Positions 1 to 8,448 are shown, counted from the first letter of the stretch. The stretch: DNA of 53,256 nucleotides from JBOHDX01 sp050700835 (GCA_050700835.1 JBOHDX010000129.1:1-53256), one strand, 5' to 3'. Made by a program: numbers and translations. The notes: generated by a model from the sequence alone, not told the origin.

Positions 1-1
1 T

Positions 2-118
2 CGCCCCGCTGGCGAGGCGCCCGGCGCGGCCGGCGCACCTGCCGCCGCGACCGCCACTGCGACCGCGACGACCGAGGCCCCCGCCGAGGCGCCGCCCAGC
101 GCAGGACAGGAGGGCTGA
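2..118 (+). CDS. rpsC: 30S ribosomal protein S3, C-terminal end (partial)
   Basis: Only the last 38 codons and the TGA at 116-118 are inside the window; the rest lies upstream. The visible residues form an Ala/Pro/Thr/Glu-rich tail, typical of the disordered C-terminal extension of actinobacterial S3. The identification rests on that composition and on the position two bases before rplP, where rpsC sits in the S10 operon. No folded S3 domain can be seen, so this is a context-supported call. Confidence 0.75.
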   Translation, partial: RPAGEAPGAAGAPAAATATATATTEAPAEAPPSAGQEG

Positions 119-120
119 GC

Positions 121-540
121 ATGCTGATCCCACGCAGAGTCAAGCACCGCAAGCAGCACCACCCCACGCGCCGCGGTGCAGCCAAGGGTGGCACCGCGTT
201 GGCCTTCGGCGACTTCGGCATCCAGGCAGTCGAGGCGCACTACGTGACCAACCGGCAGATCGAGTCGGCCCGAATCGCCATGACGCGCCACATCAAGCGT
301 GGCGGCAAGGTCTGGATCAACATCTACCCTGACCGGCCGCTGACCAAGAAGCCGGCCGAGACCCGCATGGGTTCCGGCAAGGGTTCGCCCGAGTGGTGGA
401 TCGCCAACGTGAAGCCGGGCCGGGTGATGTTCGAGCTGTCCGGCGTACCGGAGCCGATCGCCCGTGAGGCGATGCGCCGCGCGATCCACAAGCTTCCGAT
501 GAAGTGCCGATTCGTCAGCCGCGAGGGTGGTGACTTCTGA
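121..540 (+). CDS. rplP: 50S ribosomal protein L16
   Basis: L16 binds 23S rRNA near the A-site tRNA and is needed for peptidyl-transferase centre assembly. The 139-residue product has the usual length and family motifs: an N-terminal MLIPRRVKHRKQHH block, GDFGIQAVEAHYVT near residue 30, and RMGSGKGSPEWWIANVKPG near residue 82. The ATG lies two bases after the rpsC stop, behind GGACAGGAGGGC as Shine-Dalgarno. It is translationally coupled to rpmC by a one-base TGATG overlap. Confidence 0.98.
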   Translation: MLIPRRVKHRKQHHPTRRGAAKGGTALAFGDFGIQAVEAHYVTNRQIESARIAMTRHIKRGGKVWINIYPDRPLTKKPAETRMGSGKGSPEWWIANVKPGRVMFELSGVPEPIAREAMRRAIHKLPMKCRFVSREGGDF

Positions 541-782
541 TGTCGACGACCACAACGGCGTCCGAGCTGCGAACACTCGACGAGGACGACCTGGCGCAGA
601 AGCTGCGTGAGGCCAAGGAGGAGCTGTTCAACCTTCGCTTCCAGGCGGCGACCGGGCAGCTTGAGAGCCACGGCCGGCTGCGCTCGGTACGCCACGACAT
701 CGCCCGCATCTACACGGTGCTGCGCGAGCGTGAGCTCGGCATCATCGACGTCGACGCGCCGGTTGAGGGGGAGAAGGCATGA
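540..782 (+). CDS. rpmC: 50S ribosomal protein L29
   Basis: L29 lies at the polypeptide exit tunnel, next to L23, and is part of the docking site for trigger factor and SRP. The 80-residue product has the two-helix L29 fold signature: ASELRTLDEDDLAQKLREAKEE followed by LFNLRFQAATGQLES and the RSVRHDIARIYTVLRER helix. The acidic tail after residue 68 is an actinobacterial addition. The start ATG overlaps the rplP stop by one base, and the stop overlaps the rpsQ start (ATGA at 779-782). Confidence 0.97.
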   Translation: MSTTTTASELRTLDEDDLAQKLREAKEELFNLRFQAATGQLESHGRLRSVRHDIARIYTVLRERELGIIDVDAPVEGEKA

Positions 783-1090
783 CCGAGCCGACCAGCACTG
801 ACCCGAAGGGCACCACCGTGACCGACGACGACCAGGGGCATAGCCGCCGCCGCAAGACCCGCGAGGGCCTCGTGGTCAGCGACAAGATGGACAAGACCGT
901 GACCGTGTCGGTGGAGGACCGCGTGAAGCACGCTCTCTATGGCAAGGTCATGCGCCACACCAGCAAGCTCAAGGTGCACGACGAGCAGAACCAGTGCGGC
1001 ATCGGCGACCGTGTCCTGATCATGGAGACGCGCCCGCTGTCCGCGACGAAGCGTTGGCGCGTCATCGAGGTGCTCGAGAAGGCCAAGTGA
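779..1090 (+). CDS. rpsQ: 30S ribosomal protein S17
   Basis: S17 is a primary 16S rRNA binder with an OB fold. The product is 103 residues. The first ~25 are a hydrophilic actinobacterial extension, and the conserved core starts at KTREGLVVSDKMDKTVTV and continues through the KVMRHTSKLKVHDE and CGIGDRVLIMETRPLSATKRWRV segments. The start codon shares an ATGA overlap with rpmC. A 106-base spacer without a gene follows before rplN. Confidence 0.97.
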   Translation: MTEPTSTDPKGTTVTDDDQGHSRRRKTREGLVVSDKMDKTVTVSVEDRVKHALYGKVMRHTSKLKVHDEQNQCGIGDRVLIMETRPLSATKRWRVIEVLEKAK

Positions 1091-1196
1091 CACAACCGGC
1101 CACAGCCGCGACCGGAACCCAGACCCCAGAAACGTCGTTCCGCCAGGCTCACCGCGCAACCGCGATGAGAACCAGTGAGACAACAGGAGAAGACCG

Positions 1197-1565
1197 ATGA
1201 TCCAGCAGGAGTCGCGACTGAAGGTCGCCGACAACACGGGTGCCAAGGAAGTGTTGTGCATCCGCGTCCTCGGCGGCTCAGGTCGGCGCTACGCCGGCAT
1301 CGGCGACGTCATCGTCGTCACCGTGAAGGACGCGATCCCCGGTGGCAACGTCAAGAAGGGTGACGTCGTCAAGGCCGTCGTCGTGCGGACCGTCAAGGAG
1401 CGTCGTCGCCCCGACGGCTCCTACATCCGCTTCGACGAGAACGCAGCGGTGATCCTCAAGAGTGACGGCGAGCCTCGAGGAACCCGCATCTTCGGGCCCG
1501 TGGGTCGGGAGCTGCGCGAGAAGAAGTTCATGAAGATCATCTCGCTCGCCCCGGAGGTGTTGTGA
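1197..1565 (+). CDS. rplN: 50S ribosomal protein L14
   Basis: L14 sits at the subunit interface, contacts 16S rRNA in bridge B8 and is the binding platform for the silencing factor RsfS. The 122-residue product has exactly the normal length and begins MIQQESRLKVADNTGAKE, with GDVIVVTVKDAIPGG and the terminal REKKFMKIISLAPEVL. A GGAGA motif lies 6 bases before the ATG. It opens the spc-type gene block. Confidence 0.98.
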   Translation: MIQQESRLKVADNTGAKEVLCIRVLGGSGRRYAGIGDVIVVTVKDAIPGGNVKKGDVVKAVVVRTVKERRRPDGSYIRFDENAAVILKSDGEPRGTRIFGPVGRELREKKFMKIISLAPEVL

Positions 1566-1960
1566 TGACTGCCAGCAAGCCGAGGAACGAGCGTCGGCCG
1601 AACATCAAGAAGGGCGACGTCGTCCGCGTGATCGCCGGCAAGGACAAGGGCGCCGAGGGCAAGGTCATCGCCGTCCTCGCGGACAGTGGCCGACTGCTGG
1701 TCGAGGGCGTCAACCGGGTGAAGCGGCACACCAAGGTCGTCCAGCAGGGCGGTCGGGCCGGTACGTCCGGCGGCATCGTCACCCAGGAGGCTGCGATCGA
1801 CGCCTCGAACGTGATGCTGGTCGTCGACGCCGACGGCGACAAGTCAGTGACCCGGATCGGCTTCCGTCGTGACGAAGTGACCAAGACCCGCCCCGACGGC
1901 TCGACGTACACCGCTCACCGAAGTGTCCGGATCGCACGACGGACGGGCAAGGAGATCTGA
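1565..1960 (+). CDS. rplX: 50S ribosomal protein L24
   Basis: L24 is an assembly initiator of the large subunit and contains a KOW motif. Here that motif is IKKGDVVRVIAGKDKGAEGKV at about residues 15-35, followed by the VEGVNRVKRHTK loop. The ATG at 1565 overlaps the rplN stop as TGATG, as in rpmC and rplE; an in-frame GTG three bases earlier (1562) is an equally possible start. The ~131-residue product is longer than the compact forms because of added N- and C-terminal residues. Confidence 0.96.
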   Translation: MTASKPRNERRPNIKKGDVVRVIAGKDKGAEGKVIAVLADSGRLLVEGVNRVKRHTKVVQQGGRAGTSGGIVTQEAAIDASNVMLVVDADGDKSVTRIGFRRDEVTKTRPDGSTYTAHRSVRIARRTGKEI

Positions 1961-2529
1961 TGAGTACCCAAGCGCCGGAGCGCGCCGTTCCGCGCATGAA
2001 GTCGCGCTACCGCGAGGAGATCGTTCCTGCGCTGCGCGAGGAGTTCTCATTCGCCAACGTCATGCAGGTGCCGGGCCTGACCAAGGTCGTCGTGAACATG
2101 GGCGTCGGTGAGGCAGCCCGCGACTCGAAGCTGATCGAGGGCGCCGTCCGCGACCTGGGGGCGATCACCGGCCAGAAGCCGTCGGTCACCCGGGCCCGCA
2201 AGTCGATCGCACAGTTCAAGCTGCGCGAGGGCATGCCGATCGGGGCGCACACGACGCTGCGCGGCGACCGCATGTGGGAGTTCCTCGACCGCCTGCTGAG
2301 TCTCGCGCTGCCCCGTATCAGGGATTTCCGCGGACTGTCCCCGCGCCAGTTCGACGGCAAGGGCAACTACACCTTCGGTCTGACCGAGCAGGTGATGTTC
2401 CACGAGATCGACCAGGACAAGATCGACCGCAGCCGTGGCATGGACATCACGCTGGTGACGACCGCGACCAACAACGAGGAGGGGCTCGCGTTGCTGCGGC
2501 ACCTCGGCTTCCCCTTCAAGGAGTCCTGA
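1960..2529 (+). CDS. rplE: 50S ribosomal protein L5
   Basis: L5 binds 5S rRNA and contacts the P-site tRNA and S13 in the central protuberance. The 189-residue protein carries the family blocks VPGLTKVVVNMGVGEA near residue 32, ITGQKPSVTRARKSIAQFKLREGMPIG near residue 69, and the DFRGLSPRQFDGKGNYTFGLTEQ block near residue 121. Its ATG overlaps the rplX stop (TGATG). The gap to rpsN is three bases, so the genes are probably coupled. Confidence 0.98.
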   Translation: MSTQAPERAVPRMKSRYREEIVPALREEFSFANVMQVPGLTKVVVNMGVGEAARDSKLIEGAVRDLGAITGQKPSVTRARKSIAQFKLREGMPIGAHTTLRGDRMWEFLDRLLSLALPRIRDFRGLSPRQFDGKGNYTFGLTEQVMFHEIDQDKIDRSRGMDITLVTTATNNEEGLALLRHLGFPFKES

Positions 2530-2532
2530 CAG

Positions 2533-2718
2533 ATGGCCAAGACAGCACTGATCGTCAAGGCAGCGCGCAAGCCGAAGTTCAAGGTGCGCGCCTACACCCG
2601 CTGCCAGCGGTGTGGCCGACCCAAGTCGGTCTACCGCAAGTTCGGCCTCTGCCGCATCTGTCTGCGGGACATGGCCCATCGCGGCGAGCTCCCAGGCATC
2701 ACCAAGAGCAGCTGGTGA
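2533..2718 (+). CDS. rpsN: 30S ribosomal protein S14, type Z (zinc-binding)
   Basis: This is the short, 61-residue S14 of the 30S head. Four cysteines, at residues 24, 27, 40 and 43 (CQRC and CRIC), form the zinc ribbon that defines the C+ type; the 100-residue zinc-free paralogue used under zinc starvation is not in this window. It ends with the typical LPGITKSSW. About 108 bases without a gene follow before rpsH. Confidence 0.98.
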   Translation: MAKTALIVKAARKPKFKVRAYTRCQRCGRPKSVYRKFGLCRICLRDMAHRGELPGITKSSW

Positions 2719-2826
2719 GCCACCACCCGCGGGTCACCCCGGCCCCACCGAATCGTCACCAAGTCGCCACAGGTCCGTCTGCCCGTCCGGGCACGGAAAC
2801 CATGGTGGGAAAGCAGCACTGAGCAC

Positions 2827-3234
2827 ATGACCATGACCGACCCGATCGCAGACATGCTGACCCGTCTGCGCAATGGCAACCAGGCGTTCCACGAGGCCGT
2901 GACCATGCCCTACTCCAAGCTGAAGGCCGGCGTCGCCGAGATCCTGCAGCAGGAGGGCTACATCACCGGCTGGAAGGTCGAGGAGCCCGTTGACGGCGCC
3001 GTTGGCAAGTCGCTGACGATCGACCTCAAGTACGGCCCGAACCGCGAGCGGTCGATCTCCGGCGTCCGTCGCATCAGCAAGCCTGGCCTGCGCGTCTACG
3101 CCAAGTCCACCGGGCTGCCGAAGGTTCTCGGCGGCCTTGGCGTGGCGATCATCTCGACGTCGCAGGGGCTGTTGACAGACCGGCAGGCCAACCACAAGGG
3201 CGTAGGCGGAGAAGTCCTCGCCTACGTCTGGTGA
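2827..3234 (+). CDS. rpsH: 30S ribosomal protein S8
   Basis: S8 binds helix 21 of 16S rRNA and in many bacteria also represses its own operon. The 135-residue product starts MTMTDPIADMLTRLRNGNQ, a near-invariant opening, and ends with GGEVLAYVW. RVYAKSTGLPKVLGGLGVAIISTSQG is the RNA-binding C-terminal block. An in-frame ATG two codons downstream could also serve as the start. rplF follows after 27 bases. Confidence 0.98.
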   Translation: MTMTDPIADMLTRLRNGNQAFHEAVTMPYSKLKAGVAEILQQEGYITGWKVEEPVDGAVGKSLTIDLKYGPNRERSISGVRRISKPGLRVYAKSTGLPKVLGGLGVAIISTSQGLLTDRQANHKGVGGEVLAYVW

Positions 3235-3261
3235 GACGACGGACCAAGGAGGTATCCAGCA

Positions 3262-3804
3262 ATGTCGCGCATCGGCAAGCTGCCCATCACGGTCCCGTCC
3301 GGCGTGGATGTGGCCATCAGCGGCCAGGACGTCAACGTCAAGGGCCCGAAGGGCTCCCTGAACCACACGGTTGCGGCGCCGATCACTGTTGCCCGCGCCG
3401 ACGACGGCACTCTCGAGGTCAAGCGACCCGACGACGAGCGCACGTCGCGGGCTCTGCACGGGCTCTCACGCACGCTGATCGCCAACATGGTGACCGGTGT
3501 GACCGAGGGCTACGAGAAGAAGCTCGAGATCGTCGGAGTCGGCTACCGCGTGATCGCCAAGGGACCTGGCACGGTCGAGCTCAACCTCGGCTTCAGCCAC
3601 CCCGTCGTGTTCCAGGCACCTGAGGGCATCACCTTCGCCGTCGAGTCGGTGACGAAGTTCTCGGTGCAGGGCATCGACAAGCAGAAGGTCGGCGAGGTCG
3701 CTGCCAACATCCGCAAGCTGCGCAGGCCGGAGCCCTACAAGGGCAAGGGCATCCGGTACGCCGGCGAGCACGTCCGCCGCAAGGTCGGAAAGGCTGGTAA
3801 GTGA
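3262..3804 (+). CDS. rplF: 50S ribosomal protein L6
   Basis: L6 lies near the factor-binding centre close to the sarcin-ricin loop. The 180-residue product starts MSRIGKLPITVPSGVDV and contains the two repeated L6 domains; GVGYRVIAKG sits at the domain junction and GKGIRYAGEHVRRKVGKAGK is the C-terminal signature. It has one of the best Shine-Dalgarno sequences in the window (AAGGAGG at 3245-3251). The stop overlaps the start of rplR. Confidence 0.98.
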   Translation: MSRIGKLPITVPSGVDVAISGQDVNVKGPKGSLNHTVAAPITVARADDGTLEVKRPDDERTSRALHGLSRTLIANMVTGVTEGYEKKLEIVGVGYRVIAKGPGTVELNLGFSHPVVFQAPEGITFAVESVTKFSVQGIDKQKVGEVAANIRKLRRPEPYKGKGIRYAGEHVRRKVGKAGK

Positions 3805-4190
3805 CGATGGCCATCGCACTCAGACAGGGCAAGCACACCACTGCGCGGGCCTCAACGCGCCTGCGCCGTCAGGCACGGGGTCGCAAGAAGGTGTCCGGCA
3901 CGACCGAGCGGCCACGTCTGGTCGTGACCCGGTCGAGCCGTCACATCGTCGCCCAGGTTGTCAACGACCTCGAGGGTCGTACCCTGGCGTCGGCGTCGTC
4001 GATGGAGGTCGACCTGCGCTCGACGAGCGGCGACAAGACGGCCAAGGCCAAGAAGGTTGGCGAGCTCGTGGCCGAGCGCGCCAAGGCCGCCGGCGTCGAC
4101 AGCGTGGTCTTCGACCGCGCCGGAAACAAGTACCACGGGCGGGTCGCCGCCCTGGCCGACGGGGCCCGCGAAGGTGGGTTGACCTTCTGA
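3801..4190 (+). CDS. rplR: 50S ribosomal protein L18
   Basis: L18 binds 5S rRNA with L5. The product is 129 residues from GTG 3801, which makes a GTGA overlap with rplF and has GGAAAGG 7 bases upstream; ATG 3807 is the alternative. The basic N-terminus is followed by the S/L18 core GTTERPRLVVTRSSRHIVAQVVND, and then GELVAERAKAAGVDSVVFDR and the terminal ADGAREGGLTF. Confidence 0.97.
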   Translation: MTMAIALRQGKHTTARASTRLRRQARGRKKVSGTTERPRLVVTRSSRHIVAQVVNDLEGRTLASASSMEVDLRSTSGDKTAKAKKVGELVAERAKAAGVDSVVFDRAGNKYHGRVAALADGAREGGLTF

Positions 4191-4236
4191 TGGTCGCGAC
4201 GATGACAACTGCCAAGAGCACTTTGAGGAGTTCGAA

Positions 4237-4827
4237 ATGAGCGGAGCCCAGCGCCGCAGCGGCGGTGCCGGCGATCGCCGGGGCCGCGACGACCGTCGTG
4301 GATCGGCGGACAAGACCGCCTACATCGAGCGTGTCGTCGGGATCAACCGGGTCGCCAAGGTCGTGAAGGGTGGTCGTCGCTTCAGCTTCACCGCTCTCGT
4401 CGTCGTCGGCGACGGCGACGGCACGGTCGGAGTCGGCTACGGCAAGGCCAAGGAGGTTCCGGCCGCCATCGCCAAGGGTGTCGAGGAGGCCAAGAAGAGC
4501 TTCTTCAAGGTTCCGCGCATCCAAGGGACGATCCCGCATCCGGTGCAGGCGGAGAAGGCCGCCGGGGTCGTCCTGCTGCGCCCGGCCGCACCCGGCACCG
4601 GAGTGATCGCAGGTGGCCCGGTCCGCGCGGTGCTGGAGTGCGCCGGCATCCACGACGTGCTGAGCAAGTCGTTGGGCTCGTCCAACGCGATCAACATCGT
4701 GCATGCCACCGTTGCGGCCCTGAGGTCCCTCGAGTCGCCGGACAGTGTCGCTCTCCGCCGCGGTCTCCCTGTCGAGGATGTCGCCCCGTCCGCGCTGCTC
4801 AAGGCTCGCCGGGAGGTGACTGCCTGA
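4237..4827 (+). CDS. rpsE: 30S ribosomal protein S5
   Basis: S5 takes part in decoding fidelity and lines the mRNA entry. The 196-residue protein has a disordered basic N-terminus (residues 1-25, rich in Arg/Gly), the double-stranded-RNA-binding domain with VVGINRVAKVVKGGRRFSF, and the C-terminal domain with GTGVIAGGPVRAVLECAGI and LGSSNAINIVHAT. A GAGGAG site lies 6 bases before the ATG. The stop overlaps rpmD as TGATG. Confidence 0.98.
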   Translation: MSGAQRRSGGAGDRRGRDDRRGSADKTAYIERVVGINRVAKVVKGGRRFSFTALVVVGDGDGTVGVGYGKAKEVPAAIAKGVEEAKKSFFKVPRIQGTIPHPVQAEKAAGVVLLRPAAPGTGVIAGGPVRAVLECAGIHDVLSKSLGSSNAINIVHATVAALRSLESPDSVALRRGLPVEDVAPSALLKARREVTA

Positions 4828-5009
4828 TGCCGCGGCTCAAGGTGCGCCAGGTTCGCTCGGGCATCGGCCGCAAGCAGAACCAGCGCGAGACGCTGCGTTC
4901 CCTGGGACTCAAGCGGATCGGTGATGAGGTCCTCAAGGAGGACCGCCCCGAGATCCGCGGCATGATCGCGACGGTTCCCCACCTGGTGGCCGTCGAGGAG
5001 GTTGACTGA
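4827..5009 (+). CDS. rpmD: 50S ribosomal protein L30
   Basis: This 60-residue protein of the large subunit is encoded between rpsE and rplO, its usual place. Motifs seen are LKVRQVRSGIGRKQNQRETLRSLGL and the terminal MIATVPHLVAVEEVD. A longer reading frame extends upstream through rpsE, but the ATG at 4827, coupled to the rpsE stop by a one-base overlap, gives the correct family length. Confidence 0.97.
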   Translation: MPRLKVRQVRSGIGRKQNQRETLRSLGLKRIGDEVLKEDRPEIRGMIATVPHLVAVEEVD

Positions 5010-5010
5010 G

Positions 5011-5451
5011 ATGACGCTGAAGCTCCATCACCTGCGTCCGGCACCGGGCGCCAAGACGGCCAAGACGCGGGTCGGCCGCGGTCAGGGCAGCAAGGGCAAG
5101 ACCGCCGGTCGAGGCACCAAAGGCACCAAGGCCCGCTACCAGGTGCCCGCCGGCTTCGAGGGCGGTCAGCGCCCGCTGCACATGCGGCTGCCCAAGCTCA
5201 AGGGCTTCGCCAACCCGTTCCGGGTCGAGTACCAAGTGGTCAACCTCGACAAGATCTCCGCTCTCTACCCCGAGGGCGGACAGGTCACGGCCGAGGCTTT
5301 GGCCGACAAGGGTGCCGTCCGCGGCGGTCGACCGGTCAAGGTGCTCGGCAGCGGCGACATCGACGTCGCCGTGGCGGTGACCGCTCACGCGTTCTCCGCC
5401 GCTGCCAAGTCCAAGATCGAGGCCGCCGGGGGAAGCGTCACCTCGATCTGA
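5011..5451 (+). CDS. rplO: 50S ribosomal protein L15
   Basis: L15 is an early 50S assembly protein with a long basic arm that reaches into 23S rRNA. The 146-residue product begins MTLKLHHLRPAPGAKTAKTRVGRG and has the Gly/Lys-rich arm GQGSKGKTAGRGTKGTKARY; the globular part follows RLPKLKGFANPFRVEY. The ATG at 5011, one base after the rpmD stop, fits the family start better than the in-frame TTG at 5002. Confidence 0.97.
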   Translation: MTLKLHHLRPAPGAKTAKTRVGRGQGSKGKTAGRGTKGTKARYQVPAGFEGGQRPLHMRLPKLKGFANPFRVEYQVVNLDKISALYPEGGQVTAEALADKGAVRGGRPVKVLGSGDIDVAVAVTAHAFSAAAKSKIEAAGGSVTSI

Positions 5452-5554
5452 CCCGAGGCGGTCCTTCCACTGTGACTGTTAGAGTCCAACGCACGGCCTA
5501 CGTGCCCGACATGACCGACGCCCTCACGTCGCTGGGGGAATGTGGGAGGACCTG

Positions 5555-6859
5555 GTGCTAGGCGCCTTCGTCAACGCGTTCAAGACGCCGGACCTGCGGC
5601 GCAAGCTGCTGTTTGTGCTGCTCGTCATCGTGCTGTTCCGGCTGGGCTCGACCCTGCCGGCGCCGGGCGTCAATGTCGCCAACGTCAAGCAGTGCATCGG
5701 CCTGGCGTCCCAGAGCAGCCAGAGCAACCTGTTCACGTTGATCAACGTCTTCTCCGGTGGCGCGCTGCTGCAGCTCACGGTGTTCGCGCTGGGGATCATG
5801 CCCTACATCACGGCCAGCATCATCCTGCAACTGCTGACCGTGGTGATCCCGCGCCTCGAGACGCTGAAGAAGGAGGGCCAGGCCGGCCAGGTCAAGATCA
5901 CCCAGTACACCCGCTACCTCACCCTGGGTCTGGCCATCCTGCAGGCAACCACCATCGTCGCGGTGGCGCGCAGCCGGGGACTGTTCGGCAGCACCTGCCA
6001 ACAGGCCCTGCTGTATCACGAGAACAGCATCTTCAGCTTTATCGTCCTGGTGACGACCATGACCGCAGGCACCGCGGTGATCATGTGGCTCGGCGAGCTG
6101 ATCACCGACCGCGGTATCGGCAACGGCATGTCGATCATGATCTTCACGCAGATCGTGGCGACCTTCCCCGGGACGATGTACCAGATCCTCACCGAGAAAG
6201 GCCCGCTGATCTTCACGGTCGTGCTGATCGTCGGCCTCGCGGTGGTGGCGGCCGTGATCTTCATCGAACAAGCGCAACGCCGCATCCCCGTGCAGTACGC
6301 ACGACGCATGGTCGGCCGCCAGATGTTCGGCGGTGCCTCGACCTACATCCCGTTGAAGGTCAACCAGGCCGGGGTGATCCCGGTGATCTTCGCGTCCAGC
6401 CTGCTCTACATCCCGGCCCTGCTGGCACAGTTCAACCCCAACGCGAGCTGGACGCCATGGATCGAGACCCAGTTCGTCCGCGGCGACCACCCGATCTACA
6501 TGCTCACCTACTTCCTGCTGATCGTGTTCTTCACCTACTTCTACGTCGCGATCACCTTCAACCCGGAGGAGGTCGCCGACAACATGAAGCAGTACGGCGG
6601 CTTCATCCCGGGCATCAGGGCCGGTCGGCCCACCCAGGAGTACCTCCAGTACGTCCTGTCCCGGATCACCGCCCCCGGAGCGCTGTACCTCGGTCTGGTG
6701 TCGCTGATCCCGCTGGTGGCGCTCGTGCTGATCAACGTCAGTCAGCGGTTCCCGTTCGGCGGAACGACCATCCTGATCATCGTCGGCGTCGGCCTGGACA
6801 CCGTGAAGCAGATCGAGAGCCAGTTGCAGCAGCGCAACTACGAAGGGTTCTTGCGCTGA
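5555..6859 (+). CDS. secY: Preprotein translocase channel subunit SecY
   Basis: SecY forms the membrane channel of the Sec system with SecE and SecG. The protein has about ten hydrophobic segments, the plug region after TM1, and the cytoplasmic loop with GQMFGGASTYIPLKVNQAGVIPVIFASSLL. The C-terminal region has EEVADNMKQYGGFIPGIRAG. I favour GTG 5555 (434 residues): GGGAGGA precedes it and the protein then opens with LGAFVNAFKTPDLRRKLLF, as actinobacterial SecY does. ATG 5540 would add five residues. adk follows with a TGATG overlap. Confidence 0.97.
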   Translation: MLGAFVNAFKTPDLRRKLLFVLLVIVLFRLGSTLPAPGVNVANVKQCIGLASQSSQSNLFTLINVFSGGALLQLTVFALGIMPYITASIILQLLTVVIPRLETLKKEGQAGQVKITQYTRYLTLGLAILQATTIVAVARSRGLFGSTCQQALLYHENSIFSFIVLVTTMTAGTAVIMWLGELITDRGIGNGMSIMIFTQIVATFPGTMYQILTEKGPLIFTVVLIVGLAVVAAVIFIEQAQRRIPVQYARRMVGRQMFGGASTYIPLKVNQAGVIPVIFASSLLYIPALLAQFNPNASWTPWIETQFVRGDHPIYMLTYFLLIVFFTYFYVAITFNPEEVADNMKQYGGFIPGIRAGRPTQEYLQYVLSRITAPGALYLGLVSLIPLVALVLINVSQRFPFGGTTILIIVGVGLDTVKQIESQLQQRNYEGFLR

Positions 6860-7515
6860 TGCGCCTGGTTCTCGTGGGTCCGCCGGGAGCTGGGAAGGGG
6901 ACGCAGGCTACGTTCATCGCGCAGCACTTCGGCATCCCGCAGATCTCCACGGGGGACATCTTCCGGGCCAACGTCGCCGAGCAGACCGCGCTCGGGCGCG
7001 AGGCGCGCCGATTCATGGACGCCGGTGACCTGGTGCCGGACGAGGTCACCATCGCGATGGTCGACGACCGGCTGGGTCACCCGGACGCGGCCAAGGGCTT
7101 CCTGCTGGACGGGTTCCCGCGCACCGTGCCGCAGGCCAACGCCCTGGACGCGATGCTTGAACGCCGCAACTCGGCCCTGCAGGCCGTGTTGGAGCTGTCC
7201 GCCGACGAGGACGAGGTCGTGCGCCGATTGTCCGGCCGGCGTACCTGCCGCAACTGCGGACGGGTCTGGCACGCGGAGTTCGACAAGCCCAAGGTCGACG
7301 GTGTCTGCGACAAGTGCGGCGGCGAGCTGTTCCAGCGTGACGACGACAAGCCCGAGACGATCCGTCGCCGGCTCCAGGTCTATGCCGAGCAGACCGAGCC
7401 GCTGGTCGAGCACTACCGCGACCTCGGCCTGCTGCACACGATCATCGCGACCGGCTCGGTGGACACCGTCACGGCCCGCGCCATCGAGGCGCTCACCGGT
7501 GTCGAGGAGGGCTGA
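6859..7515 (+). CDS. adk: Adenylate kinase
   Basis: Adenylate kinase converts ATP + AMP to 2 ADP in the cytoplasm. The 218-residue protein has the P-loop GPPGAGKGTQ at residues 7-16, the AMP-binding STGDIFR, and DGFPRT. Its long LID contains a zinc motif: CRNC and CDKC, about 20 residues apart. The ATG overlaps the secY stop. The secY-adk-map order is the standard spc arrangement. Confidence 0.98.
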   Translation: MRLVLVGPPGAGKGTQATFIAQHFGIPQISTGDIFRANVAEQTALGREARRFMDAGDLVPDEVTIAMVDDRLGHPDAAKGFLLDGFPRTVPQANALDAMLERRNSALQAVLELSADEDEVVRRLSGRRTCRNCGRVWHAEFDKPKVDGVCDKCGGELFQRDDDKPETIRRRLQVYAEQTEPLVEHYRDLGLLHTIIATGSVDTVTARAIEALTGVEEG

Positions 7516-7517
7516 CC

Positions 7518-8339
7518 GTGGGATTGCGTGACCGCGGCATCGAGCTCAAGACGCCGGACCAGATCGCGGTGATGCGCCGGGCCGGACTGATCGTGGGCGA
7601 GACCCTGGCGATGCTCGCCGACTCCGTGCAACCCGGCATGACGACCGGAGACCTCGACCGGTTGGCCGAGAAGCACATCCTCGATGCTGGTGCCACGTCC
7701 AACTTCAAGGGCTACCACGGGTTCCCCGGGGTCATCTGCACGTCCGTCAACGACGAGGTGGTCCACGGCATCCCCGGCGACCGTGAGCTGGTCGCCGGAG
7801 ACATCGTCTCCATCGACTGCGGCGCGATCGTGGACGGCTGGCACGGCGACGCCGCGGTGACGGTGGCGCTCGGTCCAGTGCCTGAGGACGTGCGCGCCAT
7901 GATGTCGGTGTGTGCGGAGTCGATGTGGCGCGGGATCGCGGCCGCGAGGCTCGGCGGACGGGTCACCGACATCTCGCACGCCATCGAGGCTCACGTCCAG
8001 AGCCAGGGCGACTACGGCATCGTCCAGGAGTACGTCGGGCACGGGATCGGGACGGCGATGCATCAGCCGCCTCACGTCCCCAACTACGGTCCTGCGGGAC
8101 GGGGTCCGAAGCTGGTGACCGGCCTGGCACTCGCGGTCGAGCCGATGGTCACGCTCGGGTCGCCGCGTACCACCGTGCGCGACAACGAGTGGACGGTGGT
8201 GACCCAGGACGAACGGTGGGCGGCGCACTTCGAGCACACGTTCACCCTGACCCCCGACGGTGCGTGGGTCCTCACCGCGCTGGACGGCGGCAAGGCCAAG
8301 CTGGCCGAGCTCGGGGTCCCCTACGGTGGCCTCGACTGA
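7518..8339 (+). CDS. map: Methionine aminopeptidase, type I
   Basis: This enzyme removes the N-terminal Met from nascent proteins. The 273-residue product carries the pita-bread fold ligands: the two Asp in IDCGAIVDGWHGDAAVTV, His in GHGIGTAMHQPPHVPNYG, and the Glu in LAVEPMV and in FEHTFTL. The GTG start lies two bases after the adk stop. The gene closes the secY-adk-map unit; infA follows after a spacer with its own promoter. Confidence 0.97.
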   Translation: MGLRDRGIELKTPDQIAVMRRAGLIVGETLAMLADSVQPGMTTGDLDRLAEKHILDAGATSNFKGYHGFPGVICTSVNDEVVHGIPGDRELVAGDIVSIDCGAIVDGWHGDAAVTVALGPVPEDVRAMMSVCAESMWRGIAAARLGGRVTDISHAIEAHVQSQGDYGIVQEYVGHGIGTAMHQPPHVPNYGPAGRGPKLVTGLALAVEPMVTLGSPRTTVRDNEWTVVTQDERWAAHFEHTFTLTPDGAWVLTALDGGKAKLAELGVPYGGLD

Positions 8340-8386
8340 CCGGTCGCGACCGGCCGCCCGACGCATTCGGCGCATTCCTTGGCGAT

Positions 8387-8416
8387 TTGGGTACGCCGCC
8401 TGCCCTGCCGTAGACT
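8387..8416 (+). promoter_or_regulatory. Candidate promoter for infA-rpmJ-rpsM-rpsK-rpsD-rpoA
   Basis: A TTGGGT (8387-8392) and a TAGACT (8411-8416) are separated by 18 bases, in the 233-base space between map and infA. The -10 fits the actinobacterial TANNNT pattern. This would give a 5' leader of about 150 bases. No transcript data are available; the call rests on sequence and position. Confidence 0.5.
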
Positions 8417-8448
8417 GGTTTGTCGGCCCTCGTGTGGTCTGTCTCTTC

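Noticed and set aside
5475..5485. TAGAGT before secY as a promoter
   Set aside because: A -10-like hexamer is present, but no convincing -35 lies 16-19 bases upstream, and secY can be transcribed from the ribosomal operon.
5542..7515. A 657-codon open frame covering secY and adk
   Set aside because: Its first two thirds are an out-of-frame reading of secY, rich in Arg/His/Asp. Only the adk part (from ATG 6859) is a real protein.
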